From Microbacterium sp. Leaf288 (GTDB taxonomy: Bacteria > Actinomycetota > Actinomycetes > Actinomycetales > Microbacteriaceae), in assembly GCF_001422925.1 (NCBI RefSeq), contig NZ_LMNI01000014.1, positions 62,001-126,000 on the forward strand: a stretch of 64,000 nucleotides of DNA, given 5' to 3'. Positions within the stretch are counted from its first letter, which is position 1. Each line of letters begins with the position of its first letter. Positions 33,472 through 40,893 of the stretch are shown here, piece by piece. The notes under the pieces were generated by a model. The model was not told the origin of the DNA. It did no database searches and saw only the letters and a list, made by a program, of their open reading frames with translations. Made by a program: the position numbers and the translations under genes.

Positions 33472-33541
33472 GATCTGTCCCTTCTTCATGCAGTTCAGCG
33501 GGGCTGCGGGTCCGGGGATGAGGATCCTTCGGGGCGGCTCC

Positions 33542-33563
33542 TACCGGACAACTGTGTCCGGTA
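33542..33563. promoter_or_regulatory. TetR operator: perfect palindrome in the SDR/TetR gap
   Basis: TACCGGACA and TGTCCGGTA are exact complements around ACTG. The right arm touches the TetR -10 box (TAGGCT, 33565-33570), so binding would block transcription of the regulator and probably of the divergent SDR gene 71 bp away. Confidence 0.75.
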
Positions 33564-33576
33564 CTAGGCTACACCC

Positions 33577-34152
33577 GTGCCGAGCACCGCATCCCCCCGT
33601 GCGCTCCCTCGCCAGAACCGAGGCCCCGCTGCAGCCGCCGACAACCGCAAGGCGTTGATCGCTGCTGCCCGCGAGGTCTACGCCGAAGGAGGCCTTCAGG
33701 CCCCCTTCAGCGCCGTCGCCAAGCGCGCCGGTGTCGGGCAAGGAAGCCTTTACCGTCATTTCCCCGATCGCACCGCCCTCGCCGTCGCCGTCTTCGAAGA
33801 CAACGTGCGCGACCTCGAGGAGTACACCGTGCCGCCCGACCGGACGATCGACGATCTGCTCGATCGCGTGGTCGATCAGGCCGTCGTGTCGACGGCGTTC
33901 ATCGAGCTCATCACCGCGGATCTCTCCGATCGCCGTGTCGCGTCGCTGGGCGCGCGATTCCAGGCGCTCGTGGAGCGCCTGGTCGCGCGTGACCGGGCCG
34001 CCGGACGCATCGGAGCCCATATCGAGACCGAGGATGTGACCCTCGCGACCGGGATGCTGGCGACCGAGCTCGCCCGCGCCGATCCGGCACACCGGCCCGC
34101 GATCGCACGCCGTGCGCGAGCGCTGTTCGCGGCGGCGTTCGCGCCGCGCTGA
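33577..34152 (+). CDS. TetR family transcriptional regulator
   Basis: Encodes 191 residues. The helix-turn-helix is NRKALIAAAREVYAEGG then APFSAVAKRAGVGQGSLYRHFPDRTALAVAVFE. The remaining part is a short TetR ligand domain. The GTG at 33577 lies six bases after TAGGCT with no ribosome site, so translation is leaderless. With the palindrome between it and the SDR gene, it most likely controls that dehydrogenase and itself. The next gene has its own promoter. Confidence 0.85.
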   Translation: MPSTASPRALPRQNRGPAAAADNRKALIAAAREVYAEGGLQAPFSAVAKRAGVGQGSLYRHFPDRTALAVAVFEDNVRDLEEYTVPPDRTIDDLLDRVVDQAVVSTAFIELITADLSDRRVASLGARFQALVERLVARDRAAGRIGAHIETEDVTLATGMLATELARADPAHRPAIARRARALFAAAFAPR

Positions 34153-34172
34153 TCCGGTAATAGGCTCCTGCC

Positions 34173-34496
34173 ATGGGCCGGTTCATCTACGACACCAACG
34201 CCAACTCGGTCGACATCGACGACCGGACGCTGGCGCATCTGCGCATCGTGATGATGAACAAGCTGCGGCGGTCCGAGCCGTTCATGTTCGACGTCGAGAT
34301 CGGCGACGGCAGCGGCCGGCGGAGCTTCTGGATCCACCCTTCGGTGCCGATCCAGTTCCACTTCTTCGGCAGCCGTCAGCCGCGCATCAACCGCACCTGG
34401 ATCGAGAAGCTGATGCTCGCGGCGAGCGGGCCCAACGGCCTGACGATCCTGCCGGAGCCCGAGCAGGAAGATGCGCCACCGCCGACGGAGGGCTGA
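34173..34496 (+). CDS. Small conserved protein, DUF7882-like (copy 1)
   Basis: Encodes 107 residues. The pattern FIYDTNANSVDIDDRTLAHLRIVMMNKLRRSEPFMF ... SFWIHPSVPIQFHFFG ... INRTWIEKLM matches small single-domain proteins of Microbacteriaceae that I know as DUF7882, sometimes mislabelled as DNA ligase. The fold is unknown. It is a paralogue of the convergent gene at 34499: both share DDR/EDRALAHL, KLRR, WLHPS/WIHPS and a Trp-Ile-Glu block. TAGGCT at 34161 indicates a leaderless start. The stops of the pair are two bases apart. Confidence 0.7.
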   Translation: MGRFIYDTNANSVDIDDRTLAHLRIVMMNKLRRSEPFMFDVEIGDGSGRRSFWIHPSVPIQFHFFGSRQPRINRTWIEKLMLAASGPNGLTILPEPEQEDAPPPTEG

Positions 34497-34498
34497 GC

Positions 34499-34936
34499 TC
34501 AGTCTTCGTCGTCGCTCGGCGTCACTTCCGTGCCGCCGACGGTGAGGCGCTCGACATCGAGGTGGTCGACGTCGACGTTGCCGAGCGTCACGTCCTGAGA
34601 GTCGCCTTCCGCTCCCAGCACCGGGACGGGACCGGTGTCGAAGTGCTCGGCGATGAGCATGATGCCGCCGGTCGAGCTGGCGGAGTTCGCGAGCTCCTCG
34701 ATCCAGGCCCGGCTGAGCTCGGTGGGCTCGGGATCGTCGAACACGAACCGCAGCGGAATCGACGGATGCAGCCAGATGGTGCTGCGCCCGCGCGGCTGGT
34801 CGTCCGGATGCTTCCACGAGACCGTGAAGCTCTCGTCGCGTCGCAGCTTGGTCGCGATCACGACCTTCAGGTGCGCGAGTGCGCGGTCTTCGATATGGAT
34901 CGGCATCCCGCCGCCGCCGTAGTAGATCGTGCCCAC
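34499..34936 (-). CDS. Small conserved protein, DUF7882-like (copy 2) with acidic tail
   Basis: Encodes 145 residues. The first ~95 (IYYGGGGMPIHIEDRALAHLKVVIATKLRRDESFTVSW ... RSTIWLHPSIPLRFVF ... LSRAWIEELANSASSTGGIML) align with the facing gene. An extra acidic tail of ~45 residues (DVTLGNVDVDHLDVERLTVGG, ending SDDED) is unique to this copy. The GTG at 34936 follows TATTGT by six bases, a leaderless arrangement. Possibly an inverted duplication; function unknown. Confidence 0.7.
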   Translation of the reverse strand: MGTIYYGGGGMPIHIEDRALAHLKVVIATKLRRDESFTVSWKHPDDQPRGRSTIWLHPSIPLRFVFDDPEPTELSRAWIEELANSASSTGGIMLIAEHFDTGPVPVLGAEGDSQDVTLGNVDVDHLDVERLTVGGTEVTPSDDED

Positions 34937-34975
34937 GCGCCAACAATAACGCGCGCAGACCGCCGCTGACGCGGG

Positions 34976-36397
34976 TCAGAGTCGCGTCCACGCCTCCGTC
35001 AGGACGCTGCGCAGGATCTGCTCGATCTCGTCGAACTCCTTCGGCCCGATCGTCAGGGGCGGGGCGAGCTGGATGACGGGGTCGCCGCGGTCGTCGGCGC
35101 GGCAGTAGAGGCCGGCGTCGAACAGCGCCTTCGACAGGAACCCGCGCAGCAGCCGCTCGGACTCGTCGTCGTCGAAGGTCTCCTTCGTCGCCTTGTCCTT
35201 CACCAGTTCGATGCCGAAGAAGTACCCGTCGCCGCGCACATCGCCGACGATCGGCAGGTCGGAGAGCTTCTCGAGGGTGGAGCGGAACAGCGGCGAGTTC
35301 TCGCGCACGTGCTCGTTGAGACCCTCCTCCTCGAAGATGTCGAGATTCTCGAGCGCGACGGCGGCCGAGACCGGGTGACCGCCGAAGGTGTAACCGTGGT
35401 AGAACGCGCGGTCGCCGTGGGCGAAGGGCTCGTAGATCTTGTCGCTCACGATGGTGGCGCCGATCGGCGAGTAGCCGCTGGTCATCGCCTTCGCGCACGT
35501 GATCATGTCGGGCACGTAGCCGTACGCATCGCACGCGAACATGTGCCCGATGCGGCCGAAGGCGCAGATGACCTCGTCCGACACGAGCAGCACGTCGTAC
35601 TTGTCGCAGATCTGGCGCACGCGCTGGAAGTATCCGGGAGGCGGCGGGAAGCAGCCGCCCGAGTTCTGCACGGGCTCGAGGAAGACGGCGGCGACGGTGT
35701 CGGGCCCTTCGAAGAGGATCATCTCCTCGATGCGGTCGGCGGCCCAGACGCCGAACTCCTCGAGGCTGCCGGACGGCGCACCCATGTCGTCGGCGCGGTA
35801 GAAGTTGGTGTTCGGCACGCGGAAGCCGCCCGGGGTGACCGGCTCGAACATCGACTTCATGGCGGGGATGCCGGTGATCGCGAGCGCACCCTGGGGCGTG
35901 CCGTGGTAGGCCACCGAGCGCGAGATCACCTTGTGCTTGGTGGGCTGGCCCTGGATCTTCCAGTAGTACTTCGCGAGCTTGAAGGCGGTCTCGACGGCCT
36001 CGCCGCCGCCGGTGGAGAAGAACACCTTGTTGAGGCCCCGGGGCGCGTAGTCGGCGAGGCGGTCCGCGAGCTCGATCGCGGCGGGGTGCGCGTACGACCA
36101 GATCGGGAAGAAGGCGAGCTGCTCGGCCTGCTTCGCGGCGACCTCGGCGAGGCGCTTGCGGCCGTGTCCCGCGGCGACGACGAACAGGCCGGCGAGCCCG
36201 TCGATGTACTGCTTGCCGCGCGAGTCCCAGATGTGGTGGCCCTCGCCCTTGACGATGATCGGGACCCCCGGTCCGTCGGTCATCACCGACTGGCGGGCGA
36301 AGTGCATCCACAGGTGGTCTTTGGCCATCTGCTGCAGCTCCGCCTCACTCCTCGCGGGGCGGTTGGTGCGGGCCTGGGATTCGGTCGTGATCGACAT
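34976..36397 (-). CDS. Class III (omega) aminotransferase
   Basis: Encodes 473 residues of the PLP fold-type I class III group. Visible landmarks are GHHIWDSRGKQYIDGLAGLFVVAAGHG, FFSTGGGEAVETAFKLAKYYW (phosphate site), VAYHGTPQGALAITG, LVSDEVICAFGRIGHMFA with the cofactor-binding Asp, and the PLP lysine in ITCAKAMTSGYSPIGA. Closest functional groups are pyruvate-dependent transaminases of beta-alanine, putrescine or other omega-amines. No neighbouring pathway genes narrow the substrate. The start at 36397 gives the expected N-terminus; longer upstream frames are shadows. Confidence 0.85.
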   Translation of the reverse strand: MSITTESQARTNRPARSEAELQQMAKDHLWMHFARQSVMTDGPGVPIIVKGEGHHIWDSRGKQYIDGLAGLFVVAAGHGRKRLAEVAAKQAEQLAFFPIWSYAHPAAIELADRLADYAPRGLNKVFFSTGGGEAVETAFKLAKYYWKIQGQPTKHKVISRSVAYHGTPQGALAITGIPAMKSMFEPVTPGGFRVPNTNFYRADDMGAPSGSLEEFGVWAADRIEEMILFEGPDTVAAVFLEPVQNSGGCFPPPPGYFQRVRQICDKYDVLLVSDEVICAFGRIGHMFACDAYGYVPDMITCAKAMTSGYSPIGATIVSDKIYEPFAHGDRAFYHGYTFGGHPVSAAVALENLDIFEEEGLNEHVRENSPLFRSTLEKLSDLPIVGDVRGDGYFFGIELVKDKATKETFDDDESERLLRGFLSKALFDAGLYCRADDRGDPVIQLAPPLTIGPKEFDEIEQILRSVLTEAWTRL

Positions 36398-36531
36398 GTG
36401 GAGCCTTCCGTCAGACTGGTCCCACGCTACTCGCGTGCCCCGCGCGCCGACATGCGACGTTTCGTCCGGTTCGGATGCCGCGGCCACCGGTCCGTCCGGA
36501 CGCTCGGGCCCCCGGCATCCGTCCCCTCGGC

Positions 36532-36641
36532 GCACAGAATCGGATCCGCTCCTGCGGACCCGCATGGCGACACGCCGCGAAGCGGCGGCCGCCACCGGCG
36601 TGTCGGGGGTCGTCTCCGCAGGTGCGGATCCGACGCTGTGC
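36532..36641. repeat. 110-bp imperfect inverted-repeat element at the 3' side of lacI
   Basis: A 27-base arm at 36532-36558 (starting GCACAGAATCGGATCCGC) is complementary, with a few mismatches, to 36615-36641 (ending GCGGATCCGACGCTGTGC). The spacer holds a small stem GCCGC-GAA-GCGGC. It fills most of the 248-bp gap between the aminotransferase start and the LacI stop and resembles a MITE-like or long hairpin element. It could also act as terminator for lacI. Confidence 0.6.
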
Positions 36642-36645
36642 TCGC

Positions 36646-37644
36646 TCAGGTCGAGCCGCGCTCGATGAGCTGCGTCGGCAGGACGATCGGCGACGGCGCA
36701 AGCGCCGCGCCGGCTGCGGCATCGGCCAGGGCTGTCACGGCGGCCGCGGCCATCTCGCGGATCGGCTGCCGCACGGTCGTCAGGGGCGGCGTCAGCCACC
36801 GCGCGCCGCGCAGGTCGTCGAAGCCCACGACGAGCACGTCGTCGGGGATGCGGCGCCCGGTCGCCGCGGCCGCGGCGTAAACGCCGGCGGCCATCTCGTC
36901 GGTGCACGCGAAGACCCCGAGCCGTTCGCCGGCGCGCAGGCCGCGCAGCAGAGGCAGCGCCGCCTCGCGCGCGGCCGCTCCGCCCCAATCCGCCTGCACG
37001 GCGGCGAGGTCGGCACCGGGGGCGGCCAGGCGCAGCCCTTCGCGGAAGCCCGCGTTCCGCGCGCGGCCGTAGCGGTATGGCGGCGATCCGAGCACGATCG
37101 CGAACCGCGTCGCGCCCCGCTCCGCGAGGTGGGTCGCCGCCCCGAACGCGCCGTCGCGGTCGGTCGTGCGCACGCTGGTGAGCCCTCGGGAGGTCTCGGC
37201 CTGCGGATCCATCAGCACGACCGGGATCTCCGCATCCGTGATCGCGGCCAATTGCGACGCGGTCGGCGAGATGAGACCGAGCACCACACCGGCCGAGCCG
37301 CGCCGGCGGATGCGCATGGGCCAGTCGTCGTCGGGCGTGTCGCGCTCCTCGGTGAGCACGAGGTCGTAGCCCGCGGCGGCGGCGGCGCTGCGCGCGCCGG
37401 CGGTCACCTCGTCGGAGTAGGCGTTGTGGTACGAGCCGAGCACGAGGTCGACGAGGCGCGCCGCGCCGGCGGGGCGCCCACCGGCCGACGGATCGCGGGT
37501 GTACCCCAGCGCACGCGCCGCCGCCAGCACGCGGCGCCGCGTCGCAGGAGCGAGGTCGCCGCGGCCCGACAGCGCCCTCGACGCGGTGCCGACGCTCACT
37601 CCGGCTTCGGTCGCGACGTCGACGAGGGTCACTCGGGCTGGCAC
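36646..37644 (-). CDS. LacI family transcriptional regulator
   Basis: Encodes 332 residues. The DNA-binding head is VTLVDVATEAGVSVGTASRALSGRGDLAPATRRRVLAAARALGY, and the rest is the periplasmic-binding-protein-like sensor (FACTDEMAAGVYAAAAATG, VVGFDDLRGARWLTPPLTTVRQP). It is divergent from the oxidoreductase-ThuA-oxidoreductase operon, 75 bp away, and very likely controls it in response to a sugar. The GTG at 37644 places the head at the N-terminus as expected. A TTGCGCAA palindrome in the gap is a candidate site. Confidence 0.88.
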   Translation of the reverse strand: MPARVTLVDVATEAGVSVGTASRALSGRGDLAPATRRRVLAAARALGYTRDPSAGGRPAGAARLVDLVLGSYHNAYSDEVTAGARSAAAAAGYDLVLTEERDTPDDDWPMRIRRRGSAGVVLGLISPTASQLAAITDAEIPVVLMDPQAETSRGLTSVRTTDRDGAFGAATHLAERGATRFAIVLGSPPYRYGRARNAGFREGLRLAAPGADLAAVQADWGGAAAREAALPLLRGLRAGERLGVFACTDEMAAGVYAAAAATGRRIPDDVLVVGFDDLRGARWLTPPLTTVRQPIREMAAAAVTALADAAAGAALAPSPIVLPTQLIERGST

Positions 37645-37652
37645 CCGACCAG

Positions 37653-37662
37653 TTTTGCGCAA
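37653..37662. promoter_or_regulatory. Candidate LacI operator core
   Basis: TTGCGCAA at 37655-37662 has the central CG and symmetric TTG/CAA flanks usual for LacI-family sites. It is 11 bp from the lacI start and 58 bp from the divergent operon start. It is short, so support is moderate. Confidence 0.4.
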
Positions 37663-37719
37663 GATCCTCGACCGAGACCAGAGCCGATGGCATCGTCGGT
37701 TCCGGAAAGGGCCACCACG

Positions 37720-38934
37720 ATGACGACGACGACGTCTCCGCTGCGGATCGCGCTGATCGGCACCGGCTTCATGGGCCGCATGCACACGCAGGCCTGGCGC
37801 ACCGCGCCGCACTTCTTCGACCTTCCGCTCGCGCCGCAGCGGGTGCTGCTCGTCGGGCATCGCCCCGACGCCACGGCCGAGGCCGCCGCGCGCTGGGAGT
37901 GGCCCGAGCACGGCATCGACTGGCGCGAAGCCGTCGCGCGCGACGACATCGACGCGATCGACATCTGCACCCCCGGCGACACCCACGCCGAGATCGCGCT
38001 CGCGGCGCTCGCCGCCGGCAAGCACGTCCTGTGCGAGAAGCCGCTCGCGAACTCGGTCGCCGAGGCGCAGGAGATGACGGATGCCGCGGCTGCCGCATCC
38101 GCTCAGTCCGGCGCGGTCGCGATGTGCGGCTTCAGCTACCGCCGCACACCGGCGCTCGCGCTCGCCCGCCGGCTCATCGAGGAGGGGCGCATCGGCGAGA
38201 TCCGGCACGTCCGCGCGCAGTACCTGCAGGACTGGCTGAGCGATCCGGACTCGCCCCACACGTGGCGGCTCGACCGCGACCGCGCGGGCTCCGGCGCCCT
38301 CGGCGACATCGGCGCGCACAGCATCGACACCGCCCAGTGGCTCGCCGGTCAGCGCATCGAGGCGGTGTCGGCCACCATGCACACGTTCGTCACGTCCCGG
38401 CCCCGGCGCTCGGCGGTCGAGGGCCTCGGCGGGGTCGCCGCCGACACGACCGACCGGCTGCCGGTGACCGTGGACGACGCCGCGGCCTTCACGGCGCGCT
38501 TCGACGGCGGCGCGCTCGGCGTCTTCGAGGCGACGCGGATGGCGACCGGCCGCCGCAACGCCAACCGCATCGAGATCAACGGCGACCGCGGCGCGATCGC
38601 CTTCGACTTCGAGCGCATGAACGAGCTCGAGGTGTACGACGCCGCGGCCGATGCCGCGCAGGGCTTCCGGCGCGTGCAGGTGACCGAGGCGCAGCATCCG
38701 TATGCCGGAGCATGGTGGCCCGCAGGGCACGGGCTCGGCTACGAGCACCTGTTCGCGCACCAGGCCGTCGACTTCGTCCGCGCGGTCGCCGGCGAGATCC
38801 CGGTGTCGCCGAGCTTCGCCGACGCCACCCAGGTGCAGCGCGTGCTCGCCGCCGTCGAGCAGAGCGCCGCGCACGACAGCATCCTCACGCCGGTCGCATC
38901 CGCCGCCGCCGACCCCGAAGGGACCCCCGCATGA
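37720..38934 (+). CDS. Gfo/Idh/MocA family oxidoreductase
   Basis: Encodes 404 residues. The Rossmann site is IALIGTGFMGRMHTQAW, followed by ICTPGDTHAEIALAALAAGKHVLCEKPLA, with the catalytic-region EKP. The C-terminal domain carries GSGALGDIGAHSIDTAQWLAG, usual in inositol, glucose or N-acetylhexosamine dehydrogenases. GGAAAGG lies about ten bases before the ATG. It is the first gene of a three-gene LacI-linked operon, overlapping ThuA by ATGA. The sugar substrate is unknown. Confidence 0.87.
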   Translation: MTTTTSPLRIALIGTGFMGRMHTQAWRTAPHFFDLPLAPQRVLLVGHRPDATAEAAARWEWPEHGIDWREAVARDDIDAIDICTPGDTHAEIALAALAAGKHVLCEKPLANSVAEAQEMTDAAAAASAQSGAVAMCGFSYRRTPALALARRLIEEGRIGEIRHVRAQYLQDWLSDPDSPHTWRLDRDRAGSGALGDIGAHSIDTAQWLAGQRIEAVSATMHTFVTSRPRRSAVEGLGGVAADTTDRLPVTVDDAAAFTARFDGGALGVFEATRMATGRRNANRIEINGDRGAIAFDFERMNELEVYDAAADAAQGFRRVQVTEAQHPYAGAWWPAGHGLGYEHLFAHQAVDFVRAVAGEIPVSPSFADATQVQRVLAAVEQSAAHDSILTPVASAAADPEGTPA

Positions 38935-39623
38935 CCCGCACCGCCCTCGTCGTCCGCGGCGGATGGGACGGCCACCATCCGGTCGAGGCGACCGACCTCT
39001 TCCTGCCGTTCCTCCGCGACAGCGGGTTCGACGTCACCGTCGAAGACGACCCCGAGGTCTACGCCGACGCCGACCGCATGGCGGCCACCGACCTCGTGCT
39101 GCAGTCCGTGACCATGTCGCAGGCGTCGCACGAGGCGATCCGAGGCCTTCGCGACGCCGTCGCCGCCGGCACCGGCCTCGCCGGCTGGCACGGCGGCATC
39201 GCCGACTCGTTCCGCGCGAGCTCGGACTACCTGCAGCTCGTGGGCGGCCAGTTCGCGACGCACCCGTCGAAGCACCCCGACGAGGTGCACGGCGACCAGA
39301 CCGACAACTACCTCGACTACATGGTCGAGATCACCGAGCTCGGCCGCTCGCACGACATCACGGCCGGCATCGACGACTTCACGCTCACCACCGAGCAGTA
39401 CTGGGTGCTGCACGACGACCTCATCGATGTGCTGGCGACGACGACGCACCCCGTGCAGCCGTACCACCCGTGGCACCGTCCCATCGTCTCTCCGGCGGTC
39501 TGGACGCGGGACTGGGGCCAGGGTCGGGTGTTCGTGGCCACGCCCGGTCACTCTCCCGAGGTGCTGCAGGACGCGAACGTCCGCACGATCGTCGAACGGG
39601 GGATGCTGTGGGCCGCGCGGTGA
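38931..39623 (+). CDS. ThuA domain-containing protein
   Basis: Encodes 230 residues of the class-I-glutamine-amidotransferase-like ThuA fold. Visible are LVVRGGWDGHHPVEATDLFLPFL at the start, GLAGWHGGIADSF in the position of the nucleophile elbow (no Cys, as in ThuA), and VFVATPGHSPEVL near the end. ThuA proteins occur in disaccharide catabolism, where 3-keto sugars are formed. Sitting between two Gfo/Idh/MocA genes with four-base overlaps on both sides, it probably acts on an oxidised sugar in the same pathway. Confidence 0.85.
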   Translation: MTRTALVVRGGWDGHHPVEATDLFLPFLRDSGFDVTVEDDPEVYADADRMAATDLVLQSVTMSQASHEAIRGLRDAVAAGTGLAGWHGGIADSFRASSDYLQLVGGQFATHPSKHPDEVHGDQTDNYLDYMVEITELGRSHDITAGIDDFTLTTEQYWVLHDDLIDVLATTTHPVQPYHPWHRPIVSPAVWTRDWGQGRVFVATPGHSPEVLQDANVRTIVERGMLWAAR

Positions 39624-40699
39624 CCGACATCGGGATCGTCGGGCTCGGCGTCATCTCCCGCCAGTACCTCGACACCCTGCTTCCGGCGTCGGGTGTGCGC
39701 ATCGCGGCCGTCGCCGACCTCGACCTCCCGCGTGCCGAAGCGGCCGCCGAGGCGATCCCGGGCTGCCGCGCGCTCACGACCGCCGAGCTGCTCTCGGATC
39801 CCGGCATCCGCACCGTCCTCAACCTCACGATCCCGGCCGCACACGCCGAGGTCGCGCTCGCCGCCATCGCGCACGGCAAGGACGTCTACGGTGAGAAGCC
39901 GCTCGCGGCGACCTTCGCGGACGCTGCGCGGATCACGGATGCCGCGGCCGCCGCGGGCGTCCGCGTCGGAGGCGCGCCCGACACGGTGCTCGGCACCGGC
40001 GTGCAGACCGCGCGGGCCGCGATCGACGGCGGGCGCATCGGCCGGCCCGTGTCGGCGTCGGCGATGTGGATCTCGGCGGGCCACGAGTCGTGGCATCCGC
40101 AGCCCGACTTCTACTACCGCGAGGGCGGCGGGCCGCTCCTGGACATGGGGCCGTACTACGTGACGTCGCTCGTTCAGCTGCTCGGGCCCGTCACCGCGGT
40201 GTCGGGCGCCGGATCGCGGTCGCGCGACGCGCGCGTGATCGGCTCGGGCCCGCGGGCGGGCGAGAGCGTGCCGGTCGAGGTCGACACGCACCTCACCGGC
40301 ATCCTGCACCACGCGTCGGGCGCGATCTCGACCGTCACGATGAGCTTCGACGGTGTCCGCTCAACGGCGGCGCCGATCGAGGTGCACGGCGTCGACGGAT
40401 CGCTCATCGTGCCCGACCCGAACAACTTCGCCGGCGACGTGCAGCTGCATGCGCGCGGCGGGTCGTGGGAGACGCTCCAGCCCTCGGCCGGGTACGTCGA
40501 CTCCGGGCGCGGGATCGGCCTGCTGGACCTGGTCGCGGGCGAGGGCCGTGCGAGCGGGGCGATGGCCCTTCACGTGCTCGAGATCATGACGGCGCTCGCC
40601 GCGTCCGCGGCCTCAGGTGTGCGCGAGTCCCTGCGCTCCACGGTCGAGCGTCCTGCGCTCGTGCCGTTGACACCCGCCGAGGCGTGGCGGAGCCTCTGA
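39620..40699 (+). CDS. Gfo/Idh/MocA family oxidoreductase
   Basis: Encodes 359 residues from a GTG overlapping the ThuA stop. The cofactor loop is IGIVGLGVISRQYL, with NLTIPAAHAEVALAAIAHGKDVYGEKPLA and GGGPLLDMGPYYVTSL. The block APDTVLGTGVQTARAAI is shared with the oxidoreductase at 13445, which I read as a paralogue rather than the closer relative being its operon partner at 37720. The combination of two dehydrogenases and ThuA suggests stepwise oxidation and reduction of a sugar moiety. The gene is followed by the second long palindromic repeat and a terminator. Confidence 0.86.
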   Translation: MTDIGIVGLGVISRQYLDTLLPASGVRIAAVADLDLPRAEAAAEAIPGCRALTTAELLSDPGIRTVLNLTIPAAHAEVALAAIAHGKDVYGEKPLAATFADAARITDAAAAAGVRVGGAPDTVLGTGVQTARAAIDGGRIGRPVSASAMWISAGHESWHPQPDFYYREGGGPLLDMGPYYVTSLVQLLGPVTAVSGAGSRSRDARVIGSGPRAGESVPVEVDTHLTGILHHASGAISTVTMSFDGVRSTAAPIEVHGVDGSLIVPDPNNFAGDVQLHARGGSWETLQPSAGYVDSGRGIGLLDLVAGEGRASGAMALHVLEIMTALAASAASGVRESLRSTVERPALVPLTPAEAWRSL

Positions 40700-40748
40700 G
40701 GCCGAACCTGCGCGGCGGGTCGCGGCATCCGTCCTCCTCCCTGCGTGC

Positions 40749-40824
40749 TTCGACAGGTCAACCGGGGTTCTGCAGGAGCGAAGTGCGAGGTTTCGTCCTG
40801 TGGAGGGCCGGTTGACCTGTCGAG
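40749..40824. repeat. Long-inverted-repeat element, copy 2
   Basis: TCGACAGGTCAACCGG (40750-40765) pairs with CCGGTTGACCTGTCGA (40808-40823). The arms and the left-inner GTTCTGCAGGAG match copy 1 at 30681; the central ~25 bases differ. It lies 50 bp past the oxidoreductase stop. Confidence 0.7.
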
Positions 40825-40859
40825 CGGGGGCGGATTGCGGACGTCAACCCAGACGAAGT

Positions 40860-40890
40860 GCCCCGAGTGCTGCACGCACTCGGGGCCCTT
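40860..40890 (+). terminator. Intrinsic-type terminator of the LacI-linked operon
   Basis: GCCCCGAGTGC and GCACTCGGGGC form an 11-bp stem with loop TGCAC, followed by CCTTCTTTC. The T-rich tail is on the plus strand, so it mainly ends the oxidoreductase operon. It may also stop the converging GH3 transcript. Confidence 0.75.
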
Positions 40891-40893
40891 CTT

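Noticed and set aside
34173..34496. ATP-dependent DNA ligase
   Set aside because: Small relatives are sometimes given that label, but there is no ligase motif (KxDG) and only 107 residues.
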